A stretch of 6,556 nt of DNA from Pseudomonadota bacterium (lineage in GTDB: Bacteria; Pseudomonadota; Alphaproteobacteria; Acetobacterales; Acetobacteraceae): NCBI GenBank assembly GCA_021807975.1, contig JAKBCJ010000278.1:1-6556 (forward strand), given 5' to 3'. Position numbers and translations under genes: made by a program. Shown here one piece after another: positions 1-5,979 of this stretch (positions within the stretch are counted from its first letter, which is position 1; the number at the start of each line of letters is the position of its first letter). The notes under the pieces were generated by a model. That model had not been told where the DNA came from and searched no databases. It saw only the letters and a program-made list of their open reading frames with translations.

Positions 1-13
1 AGCCGATTCGCAG

Positions 14-463
14 GTGCAAGATATGACCGGAAAATCGCCACTCTCGGCCAGCGAGGCGCAACGTAACGCCCTGACCGCTCTCGCGGGGTCGCGTGATCGC
101 GGCGAGGCGGACCGCGCCCGCGCCGTGCTTCTGACGCTGGCTGGCTGGACCAGCCCCAAGATAGCCGAGGCGTTCGGGGTGCGCGACGATACGGTCCGCC
201 TATGGCGCAGCGCCTTCATGGATGGCGGCATCGACGCGCTGAAGGCCAGCGTCGCACCCGGGCCGGCGCCGGTGAAAAGCGAAACCGCCTTGCGCGTCGT
301 TACGCCTCTGCTGGAGGCGCCGGTGGCCGACCGGCGCAACTGGACGATCCCGCGGCTGCGCGCCGAGATCGAAGCGCAGGAAGGCGTTCGCATCAGCCGC
401 TCACAACTATCGAAGGCGTTGCGAAAAAAAAGTTCCGCTGGCGGCGGCCACGGCACACGCTGA
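14..463 (+). CDS. IS630-family transposase, OrfA part (N-terminal DNA-binding half)
   Basis: This 149-residue frame holds the DNA-binding half of the transposase. Residues about 10-75 form a helix-turn-helix typical of IS630 proteins (an Arg-rich helix, then AGWTSPKIAEAFGV and DTVRLWRSAF); a second winged-helix segment follows at about 95-137 (WTIPRLRAEI, then ISRSQLSKAL). Translation can start at GTG 14 or ATG 23; neither has a strong ribosome binding site. The frame leaves the conserved transposase sequence at residue 139, just after an A8 run, and ends 11 residues later. Alone it would bind element ends without catalysis, possibly acting as a repressor. With a -1 slip the ribosome enters the downstream frame and makes a 355-residue OrfAB fusion, the normal size for active IS630 transposases. 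A simple inactivating frameshift is the alternative. Confidence 0.8.
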   Translation: MQDMTGKSPLSASEAQRNALTALAGSRDRGEADRARAVLLTLAGWTSPKIAEAFGVRDDTVRLWRSAFMDGGIDALKASVAPGPAPVKSETALRVVTPLLEAPVADRRNWTIPRLRAEIEAQEGVRISRSQLSKALRKKSSAGGGHGTR

Positions 464-1080
464 ACGGCCGTCAGGACCCGGCCGAGATCGAACGCGTCGG
501 GCTGCGTCTGCAACTGCGCAAACAGCAGGCCGAAGCTGGCGACATCGTCCTGCTCTATGGCGACGAAAGCGAGGCGTTGACACACCCCTATCTGGCGCGT
601 GTCTGGGCCAGGTCTGGGGCCGATTTGCGTGTCCCGGCGCCGGGACAGGCCAAGAAGGTGGCACTGCTGGGTTCGCTCGATCACGTCACACGCGAACTCA
701 TCGTGCATACCAGCCCGACCAAGCGCAGCAGCGACTTCATCGCTCACCTCGAGCAACTCGACCGGCGATATGGTCCTAAGCCCGGCCAGCCGATCAAGCC
801 GGTGGTGCTGGTCGAGGACAACGGGCCGATCCACACCAGTAAAATGTCGCGTGCCGCGCTTGCCGCCCGCGCGCATTGGCTCACGGTCGAATGGTTGCCG
901 AAATATGCGCCCGAGCTGAACGACATCGAACGCATCTGGCACGACCTCAAGGCACACCATCTCGCACACCAGACGTTCGACGATATTGACGACCTCGACA
1001 GGGCGATCCACCAGCCCGTCGGCGAACTGAACACCGAGCGGATGGTTCTTCCGTTGGCCGAACCACGAATCTCTGCTTAG
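421..1080 (+). CDS. IS630-family transposase, OrfB part (DDE catalytic half)
   Basis: This frame carries the RNase H-like DDE domain. The frame is open from 202, but recognisable transposase sequence begins only around 430, as KFRWRRPRHTL, directly continuing OrfA. The catalytic triad is visible: Asp in YGDES (562-564), Asp in VEDNGPIHTS (817-819), and Glu in LNDIERIW (928-930), with 36 residues between the last two. The C terminus, EPRISA, looks intact for the family. The codons between 202 and about 421 are the out-of-frame reading of OrfA, so OrfB is probably made only as the frameshifted fusion. The TAG stop at 1078-1080 overlaps the presumed TA target duplication, so its G seems to come from the flanking DNA. 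All catalytic residues are present, so the element may still be active. Confidence 0.8.
   Translation, partial: AKKKFRWRRPRHTLNGRQDPAEIERVGLRLQLRKQQAEAGDIVLLYGDESEALTHPYLARVWARSGADLRVPAPGQAKKVALLGSLDHVTRELIVHTSPTKRSSDFIAHLEQLDRRYGPKPGQPIKPVVLVEDNGPIHTSKMSRAALAARAHWLTVEWLPKYAPELNDIERIWHDLKAHHLAHQTFDDIDDLDRAIHQPVGELNTERMVLPLAEPRISA
424..431 (+). promoter_or_regulatory. A8 slippery run, probable -1 programmed frameshift site
   Basis: In the OrfA frame the codons are CGA AAA AAA AGT. The heptamer A AAA AAA (424-430) allows both tRNAs to re-pair one base back, after which AAG TTC CGC is read in the OrfB frame. The splice at protein level is seamless (ALRKK then KFRWRRPRH). Homopolymeric A runs are the commonest -1 slippery sites in bacterial insertion sequences. 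The GC-rich stretch just downstream (about 437-480) could form a stimulatory structure, but no single clear hairpin was identified. Confidence 0.65.
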
Positions 1081-1587
1081 GCCGCAGAAGCTTTTTTTAA
1101 AAGCGGCCTCGGCTGCGGGATCCTTTTTCGGGTGCACTGGGCGAGGCTGGAGCCGCGTCAGGCCCAGCTCGCGCAACCATGCACCGATCGTGCGCTCATG
1201 CACCTCGCCCGAAAAGCGCCGCTCGACCTTCGGCAGCAGGTCAACGCAGCGCCAACGCACCACCTTGTCCCTTTCCGGGTCGGGCCCCTTGACCACCAGC
1301 GCCCCCAACTCGGCCATTTGCGCTTCCGTCAGGTATGGCGCGCGGCCAGGCGCGGACCAGTCCCTCAAGCCTTCGGGCCCCTCGTCGTTGTAGCAGTGCA
1401 CCCAGTCGCTCAGCGTCTGGCGATCCATGCCGTTGCACGCCGCCGCTTCCGCATGTGGGCGGCCGTCGATCACCATCGCCAGCGGGAGTAGCCGCCACAC
1501 CTGCGCGCCGTTACGCGACCGGCCCGCCAGCGGGCGCAGCTCGCTGCTCGTGTGCTCTGCCCGTGTGACCTGAACCGCAGTGCCCAT
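1081..1587 (-). pseudogene. IS630-family transposase OrfA, 3'-truncated by the neighbouring element
   Basis: The 169 residues read from ATG 1587 are a typical IS630 N-terminal region. A helix-turn-helix spans about residues 31-66 (the LAMVIDGRPHAEAAACNGMDRQTLSDWV segment), and a second winged-helix domain spans about 85-147 (PDPERDKVVRWRCVDL, then VHERTIGAWLRELGL). The RPVHPKKDPAAEAAFKKSF segment that normally links to the catalytic domain follows. Homology then stops at element 1. ATG 1587 is preferred because a G-rich site (GGGGG) sits five to six bases upstream; ATG 1602 is in frame and also possible. No DDE residues are present, so this copy cannot transpose by itself. The frame stays open by chance through the antisense of element 1 to the window edge, so a caller requiring a stop inside the window would miss it. 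Confidence 0.8.
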
Positions 1588-1620
1588 ATGTGCCCCCGTC
1601 ATGCGAATCGACGTCTCTGT

Positions 1621-1642
1621 CAGGGACAGGGAATCAGGGAAT
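1621..1642. repeat. Short tandem repeat, CAGGGA followed by two CAGGGAAT units
   Basis: Three adjacent units run 1621-1626 (CAGGGA), 1627-1634 (CAGGGAAT) and 1635-1642 (CAGGGAAT). They lie in the leader of the second IS630 transposase, 34 bases or more upstream of its ATG at 1587. The position would suit binding sites for transposase or a regulator, but the function is unknown. Confidence 0.5.
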
Positions 1643-1724
1643 TGCGCGGCGGGGAAGCGCCTGCGAGAGTCAATGTCTTCACGGACTGGTATGAGACGCT
1701 CTTCGCCCGCCAAACTTCAGCAGC

Positions 1725-3377
1725 CTAATTCTGCCGCCCCAATAACCCGCGGGCGATCACCTGTGCCTGGATTTCCGCTGCGCCCTCGAAAATCGACAGG
1801 ATGCGCGCGTCGCACAGCACCCGGCTGATCGGGTATTCCACCGCGTAGCCATTGCCGCCATGCACCTGCAGTGCGGAGTCGGCGTTCGACCACGCCACCC
1901 GCGCGGCCAGCAGCTTCGCCATGCCCGCCTCGATATCGCAGCGCTGACCGCTGTCCTTTTGCCGAGCGGCGAAATAGGTCAACTGCCGAGCCAACATCGT
2001 TTCGGTCACCATCCAGGCGATCTTGTTGGCGACGCGCGGAAACCCGATGATGGCCTTGCCGAATTGATTACGATCCCGTGCATAAGCCGTTCCCAGTTCC
2101 AGCGCGTTCTGCGCCACCCCCAGTGCCCGCGCACCCGTCTGGATGCGCGCGCTCTCGAACGTCTCCATCAACTGCTTGAAGCCCTGGCCCTCGACCCCTC
2201 CCAGTAAGTTCGCCACTGGGACTTTGAAGTCCTCGAAGCCGATCTCGTATTCTTTCATGCCGCGATAGCCCAGTACGTCGATGGCGTTGCCGTTCATGCC
2301 CTCGGCGGGGAACGGATCCGCGTCGGTACCGCGCGGCTTTTCAGCTAGCAGCATCGACAGCCCGCGGTAGCCGGCTTCATTCGGGTCGGTGCGGACAAGC
2401 AGCGTCATCAGGTCGGAGCGTGATCCGTGGGTGATCCAGGTCTTGGCGCCGGTCACGCGATAGAAGTCGCCATCCCGTACCGCGCGCGTCCGCAGGCTGC
2501 CCAGATCGGAACCGGTGTTCGGTTCGGTAAACACCGCCGTCGGCAGAATAGCCCCCGAGGCGATCGCCGGCAGCCAGCGCGCCTTCTGCTCCGCCGTTCC
2601 GGCGATGCCGATCAGTTCCGCTGCGATTTCAGCCCGCGTGCCTAGCGATCCAACACCGATATAGCCGCCGCTGAGCGCTTCGGAGACGACGCACATCGCG
2701 ATCTTGCCCAGCCCGCTGCCGCCGTCTTCCTCCCGGACCGTCAGGCCGAACACGCCCATTTCGGCTAGTTGCTTAACCACCGGCATGGGGATCAGTTCGT
2801 CGCGCTGGTGCCAGCCCTGGGCGTGCGGGGCGATTTCGGTTGCCGCGTAACGCAGGAACTGTTCGCGGATGGCGACGATGGTTTCGTCCTCGATCCCCGG
2901 GTCGCCGAACCGCCCGTCGATCGCGGCAGCGGCCAGGGTTTGCCGGCTGGCATTCAGCGCGGCCGGGTCCGAAAGCCGCGCCAGTACCGGACTGGTCAGC
3001 AGCCCGATCGCCAGTTCCGGCGGCAAGCCGATATCCGACGGGCGCACCATCTCCGTCTGGCTGATCGGAATGCCGCCCGCGAGTTGCGCGACATACTCGG
3101 CGAAGGCCAGCCGCAGAATCGCCGCTTCCACGTCGGTAAACGTCCCCGCCGCCTCCAGCGCCCGGGCCCAGCGCAGGGCCTGACGCAGCGCCTCGGCATA
3201 GGTTGCCTGCCAGGCAAACCCGTGCGCCGGGAGTTGGTGAACATCCACCAGCGCCGCGTCCGGTTTGCCATGACGCGAGACCAGTTGCCCTACCGCCCTG
3301 CGGGATGCTTCCATCACGTGTTCCGCCAGCGTCATCGCGGCGCCGCACAGATCCAGCAGTTCGACGGTCGTCGTCAT
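1725..3377 (-). CDS. mcd: (2S)-methylsuccinyl-CoA dehydrogenase-like flavoprotein
   Basis: This FAD-dependent acyl-CoA dehydrogenase is predicted to oxidise (2S)-methylsuccinyl-CoA to mesaconyl-(C1)-CoA, passing electrons to electron-transfer flavoprotein. At 550 residues it is much longer than ordinary family members (about 380) and matches the Mcd subfamily, which has an extra N-terminal domain (here about 1-155). The dehydrogenase core follows: helical N domain about 160-280, beta domain about 280-395 with FTEPNTGSDLGSLRTRA (283-299), and C-terminal helical domain about 395-550. The catalytic-base glutamate of most family members is at 531 (IFEGAAEIQ; codon 1785-1787). Trp314, Thr316 and Glu376 sit one position from the residues I recall as 315, 317 and 377 in characterised Mcd. 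ATG 3377 has an AGGAGA ribosome binding site (3386-3391) overlapping the upstream stop, so the two genes look translationally coupled. Another 2-alkylsuccinyl-CoA substrate is possible. Confidence 0.85.
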   Translation of the reverse strand: MTTTVELLDLCGAAMTLAEHVMEASRRAVGQLVSRHGKPDAALVDVHQLPAHGFAWQATYAEALRQALRWARALEAAGTFTDVEAAILRLAFAEYVAQLAGGIPISQTEMVRPSDIGLPPELAIGLLTSPVLARLSDPAALNASRQTLAAAAIDGRFGDPGIEDETIVAIREQFLRYAATEIAPHAQGWHQRDELIPMPVVKQLAEMGVFGLTVREEDGGSGLGKIAMCVVSEALSGGYIGVGSLGTRAEIAAELIGIAGTAEQKARWLPAIASGAILPTAVFTEPNTGSDLGSLRTRAVRDGDFYRVTGAKTWITHGSRSDLMTLLVRTDPNEAGYRGLSMLLAEKPRGTDADPFPAEGMNGNAIDVLGYRGMKEYEIGFEDFKVPVANLLGGVEGQGFKQLMETFESARIQTGARALGVAQNALELGTAYARDRNQFGKAIIGFPRVANKIAWMVTETMLARQLTYFAARQKDSGQRCDIEAGMAKLLAARVAWSNADSALQVHGGNGYAVEYPISRVLCDARILSIFEGAAEIQAQVIARGLLGRQN

Positions 3378-3389
3378 CGTAGCAATCTC

Positions 3390-4598
3390 CTATCGCTCGG
3401 TCGGGCCGGCGACGATGCCGGAATCATGCAGCTTGCCATATTGCGCGGAAGACAAACCAAGCACGCCGGTCAGTACAGCCTCCGTGTGCTCGCCCAAGCG
3501 CGGGGCGCGGGCGGCGGGCGGGCGGATGTCGGCACTGAACCCAAGCGGCGAGGCATTGGTCATGATCCGGCCGACGCCGGGCTGATCGACCTCGCCAAAC
3601 AGTGGGTTCGCCAAGGAGCAGCGCGGGTCCTCATGCACCAACTGGCCGAAATCCTGATATGGTCCCCACAGCACGCCGCTGCCGTTGAACGCAGCGCGGA
3701 CTTCATCCAGGGCGCGGCGGGCGAACCAGGGCTCCAGCACGGCGGCGATGGCATGTCTCGCTTCGAAGCGACCACCCTCGGTATCCAGGTCCAGGTCCAT
3801 CATCGGACCGATCATCGCCAGCTTGTCCGTCAGGCCGGTGGCTTTGCCGATCGCCCGCCACTGGCGGTTGGAAATCGCAGCCAACATGATCCGCCGCCCG
3901 CCGGCCACGGCGAAATCGCGGCCGAACGCGCCGTAAAGATCGTTACCCATCGCGGGACGGACGGCATTGTTCACCTGCACGTCGGCGATGTAGCCAAGAT
4001 TGGCGACAGAGCCCAGCATCACGTCCGCCAGCGACAGCGTCACCTCCTGCCCGTGGCCGGTGCGATGGCGCGCACGCTCCGCCGCCAGCAGCCCGGTCGA
4101 GAGATACAGGCCGGCGGCAATGTCCCAGGCAGGCAGGACGTGGTTTACCGGCCCGACTCCCGCGGGGCCGGTCGCCAGCGGGAAACCGCCGGCGCAGTTG
4201 ACGGTGTAGTCGATGGCGGCGCTGCCATCGGGGTTGCCAGTCAGGCGCAGTACGATCAAATCCTCTCGCCCCTGCCGCAGCACATCGTATCCCATCCATT
4301 TGCCGGCGGGCAGGTTCGTCAGCAGGGTGCCGGCACCACGGATCAGCGACTGGGCAATCTCCTGGCCTTCCGGCGTGTTAAGCGCGAGGCAGACAGACCG
4401 CTTGGCCTTGTTCAGACTGGCCCAGTACAAGCTGGTGCCCCCCGGGGCGAGCGGCCAGCGCGCCGCATCGATGTTGCCGCCGATCGGGTCGATGCGAATC
4501 ACGTCCGCGCCGAGTTGCGCCAAGGTCATTCCACCGAGCGGCGCGGCGATGAACGCGGACACTTCCACGATACGAAGGTCGGTCAGGATACCAGGCAT
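3390..4598 (-). CDS. mct: CaiB/BaiF family III CoA transferase, mesaconyl-CoA C1-C4 CoA transferase-like (2-methylfumaryl-CoA isomerase)
   Basis: This 402-residue protein has the family III CoA-transferase fold. It starts with MPGILTDLRIVEVSAFIAAPLGG, and the catalytic Asp that forms the acyl anhydride is Asp159 in LPAWDIAAGL (codon 4122-4124). The segments GGMTLAQLGADVIRIDPIGG, GNPDGS, GNDLYGAFGRDF and GVLWGPYQ resemble, from memory, proteins annotated as 2-methylfumaryl-CoA isomerase. These move CoA within the molecule from the C1 to the C4 carboxyl of mesaconate, without a free CoA acceptor. The neighbouring gene encodes the enzyme that would make its substrate, 12 bases downstream, which supports this call. 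A methylsuccinate or other dicarboxylate CoA transferase is the main alternative. ATG 4598 is chosen because family similarity starts there; an in-frame GTG at 4658 would add 20 unconserved residues. The ribosome binding site is weak (GGGAA about 10 bases upstream). Confidence 0.75.
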   Translation of the reverse strand: MPGILTDLRIVEVSAFIAAPLGGMTLAQLGADVIRIDPIGGNIDAARWPLAPGGTSLYWASLNKAKRSVCLALNTPEGQEIAQSLIRGAGTLLTNLPAGKWMGYDVLRQGREDLIVLRLTGNPDGSAAIDYTVNCAGGFPLATGPAGVGPVNHVLPAWDIAAGLYLSTGLLAAERARHRTGHGQEVTLSLADVMLGSVANLGYIADVQVNNAVRPAMGNDLYGAFGRDFAVAGGRRIMLAAISNRQWRAIGKATGLTDKLAMIGPMMDLDLDTEGGRFEARHAIAAVLEPWFARRALDEVRAAFNGSGVLWGPYQDFGQLVHEDPRCSLANPLFGEVDQPGVGRIMTNASPLGFSADIRPPAARAPRLGEHTEAVLTGVLGLSSAQYGKLHDSGIVAGPTER

Positions 4599-4797
4599 TG
4601 GGTACGTTTCCCGTGTTGTCAGATGGGAGGCAATAGGGTGATGGGTCCGCACCGCCACCGTGACGGCCGGGCGAATCCCGATATGCAGCAGGATAAACGC
4701 CCGCCATAGAAAAGCATACGCCCGGCAGCGGCGCGGATCGGCCGCTCGGACTGGTCATTCCCCGAAACCCGGTACAGACTACCTGCGGGAGGACAAA
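4599..4797. promoter_or_regulatory. Divergent intergenic control region between the two operons
   Basis: These 199 bases separate the start codons of the minus-strand mct-mcd operon and the plus-strand aldolase operon, so both promoters and any shared operator should lie here. No convincing -35/-10 pair was found on either strand; an AT-richer patch at about 4680-4722 is the likeliest promoter area. Small symmetric or repeated elements are visible: a CCGT-G-ACGG near-palindrome inside the 4655-4670 stretch, and two GATGGG copies between 4622 and 4646. None is strong enough to name an operator. Confidence 0.5.
4787..4793 (+). promoter_or_regulatory. Ribosome binding site deciding the start of the Ltp2-like gene
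   Basis: GGGAGGA lies four to five bases before ATG 4798. It is the best Shine-Dalgarno match in the region, and it rules in ATG 4798 over the in-frame ATG at 4660, whose extra 46 residues are Arg-rich, low in conservation and lie in the intergenic region. Confidence 0.8.
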
Positions 4798-5979
4798 ATG
4801 ACCGAACGAACGCTACGCGGGAAAGCCGTCATCGCCGGGATTGGCGAGACCGACTACTATAAGCACGGCCAATCGCCGGACAGCGAATTCAAACTCGCCC
4901 TGAAGGCCATCCTGGCCGCGGCAAAGGACGCCGGCATCGACCCTAAAGACATCGACGGCTTCGCCTCATACTCCAACGACCGCAACGACCCATCGCGTCT
5001 CGCCGCAGCGCTCGGCACCAGGCAACTGCGATTCTCCAACATGCAGTGGGGCGGCGGCGGTGGCGGCGTGGCGGCGGCGATAGGCAACGCGGCGGCGGCC
5101 GTTCATTCCGGGATGGCCAACTGCGTCGTCGCTTTTCGCGCCCTCGCGCAGGGCCAGTTCGCCCGGTTTGGGCGCGGCACCGGTGCCCCGCTGGCATCCG
5201 GCGATGACGCGTTCACCATCCCATACGGTATCATGTCCCCGGCGCAGAAATTCGTCATGAAGGTGGTGCGCTTCATGCGCGATCATGGCGTGACACAAGA
5301 CGCACTGCGGGCAATCTCCATGGCATCATACCACCACGCCCAGAACAACACGCGCGCCGTCATGTATGGCCGGCCGCTGGATGAAGCGAAATACGATGCC
5401 TCCCGCTGGATCGTCGAACCGTTCCATCTGTTCGACTGCTGCCTGGAAAACGACGGCGCCGCTGCCGTGATCATCATGCCGGCAGACCGGGCAAAAGACC
5501 TGCCACACAAGGCAAGCTACCTGATGGGCGTGGCCGGCGGGTCCGACCACCGCTGCGCCGCCCCGGTCCACAACGCGCCGAACTATGCCAGTTCCCACTT
5601 CGCCACTGTCGCGCCAAATCTTTACGAAATGGCAAAGATAGGGCCGAAGGACATCGGCGTGGTGCAGTGCTACGAAAACTTCACCGGCGGCGTGCTCATG
5701 AGCCTGGTGGAACACGGTTTCTGCAAGCCGGAAGAAGCCAACGACCTGCTGCGTCTGGAAAATCTGCTGGCGCCCACGGGCAAGATGCCGCTGAACACCA
5801 GCGGCGGCAATCTGGCCGAATGCTACATGCACGGGCTGGAACTGGTTAACGAGGCAGTACGCCAGATACGCGGCGTATCGGTCAATCAGGCGCCGCGCAA
5901 CGACGCCGTCATCGTCATCGGTGGTCCGATGGTGACACCCGTCAGCTCCTTGATCCTGGGTTCGGAGGCCGCTCTGTAA
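4798..5979 (+). CDS. Thiolase-fold lipid-transfer-type protein, Ltp2-like aldolase candidate
   Basis: This 393-residue protein belongs to the SCP-x/lipid-transfer branch of the thiolase superfamily. It has the N-terminal thiolase half (VIAGIGETDYYKHG, then DAGIDPKDIDGF) and the C-terminal half (DIGVVQCYENFTGG, PLNTSGGNLAECYMHG). True thiolases carry a nucleophilic Cys in the N-terminal half; here that loop is WGGGGGGVAA (84-93) with no Cys. The catalytic His of the thiolase GGxxAxGHP motif is replaced by Tyr343. Tyr292 and Tyr343 match, as I recall, the two active-site tyrosines of the steroid side-chain aldolase Ltp2 (294 and 344). A retro-aldol cleavage of a beta-hydroxyacyl-CoA is therefore more likely than Claisen thiolysis. 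The stop overlaps the DUF35 start by one base; Ltp2 needs just such a DUF35 partner. The substrate is not known from sequence. No signal peptide is visible, so it is presumably cytosolic. Confidence 0.8.
   Translation: MTERTLRGKAVIAGIGETDYYKHGQSPDSEFKLALKAILAAAKDAGIDPKDIDGFASYSNDRNDPSRLAAALGTRQLRFSNMQWGGGGGGVAAAIGNAAAAVHSGMANCVVAFRALAQGQFARFGRGTGAPLASGDDAFTIPYGIMSPAQKFVMKVVRFMRDHGVTQDALRAISMASYHHAQNNTRAVMYGRPLDEAKYDASRWIVEPFHLFDCCLENDGAAAVIIMPADRAKDLPHKASYLMGVAGGSDHRCAAPVHNAPNYASSHFATVAPNLYEMAKIGPKDIGVVQCYENFTGGVLMSLVEHGFCKPEEANDLLRLENLLAPTGKMPLNTSGGNLAECYMHGLELVNEAVRQIRGVSVNQAPRNDAVIVIGGPMVTPVSSLILGSEAAL

Larger units (their letters stand above)
1..1079 (+). mobile_element. IS630-family insertion sequence (element 1), left end at or just before the window start
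   Basis: The element is defined by a two-frame transposase filling almost all of it. The right boundary is placed at the TA at 1078-1079, because IS630/Tc1-mariner elements insert at TA and duplicate it, and because foreign sequence (another transposase gene on the opposite strand) starts immediately after. Read inward from 1077 on the minus strand the end begins AGCAGAGATTCGTGG; the window itself begins AGCCGATTCGCAGG. The shared AGC and GATTCG blocks are compatible with imperfect inverted terminal repeats, which would put the left end at or within a few bases of position 1. The exact left end cannot be seen. Confidence 0.75.
1080..1716 (-). mobile_element. Remnant of a second IS630-family element, opposite orientation, interrupted or truncated
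   Basis: The minus strand encodes the N-terminal half of a transposase from a different IS630 subgroup than element 1, and its non-coding leader follows at 1603 to about 1716. The low end is the junction with element 1 at 1078-1080. The high end is not visible as a clean terminal repeat; it must lie between the transposase start and the stop of the neighbouring dehydrogenase gene at 1725, and the TA at 1690-1691 is one candidate boundary. The catalytic half of its transposase is missing here and should lie left of the window if the junction is a nested insertion. Confidence 0.65.

Noticed and set aside
1082..1118. Inverted repeats GCTTTT/AAAAGC (1090-1104) and CCGCAG/CTGCGG (1082-1118) as a terminator
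   Set aside because: The T run is inside the hairpin and not after a GC-rich stem, and the bases are explained as coding sequence of the second transposase (AFKKSFCG).
1132..1491. A 119-codon plus-strand open frame
   Set aside because: It is antisense to the truncated IS630 transposase, whose helix-turn-helix segments are clear on the minus strand.
1..1716. A minus-strand frame open without a stop from 1716 to the window edge
   Set aside because: Only the part from 1587 (or 1602) to 1081 resembles a protein. The rest is the in-register antisense of OrfB and OrfA, open by base composition.
2769..4709. A 646-codon plus-strand open frame across mct and mcd
   Set aside because: It is the antisense shadow of two well-recognised genes, is rich in Arg, Gln and His, and shows no domain. 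High GC makes long antisense frames common.
4660..4797. An upstream ATG adding 46 residues to the thiolase-fold protein
   Set aside because: The extension is Arg-rich and atypical of the family, while ATG 4798 has a strong GGGAGGA site and begins at the conserved core.
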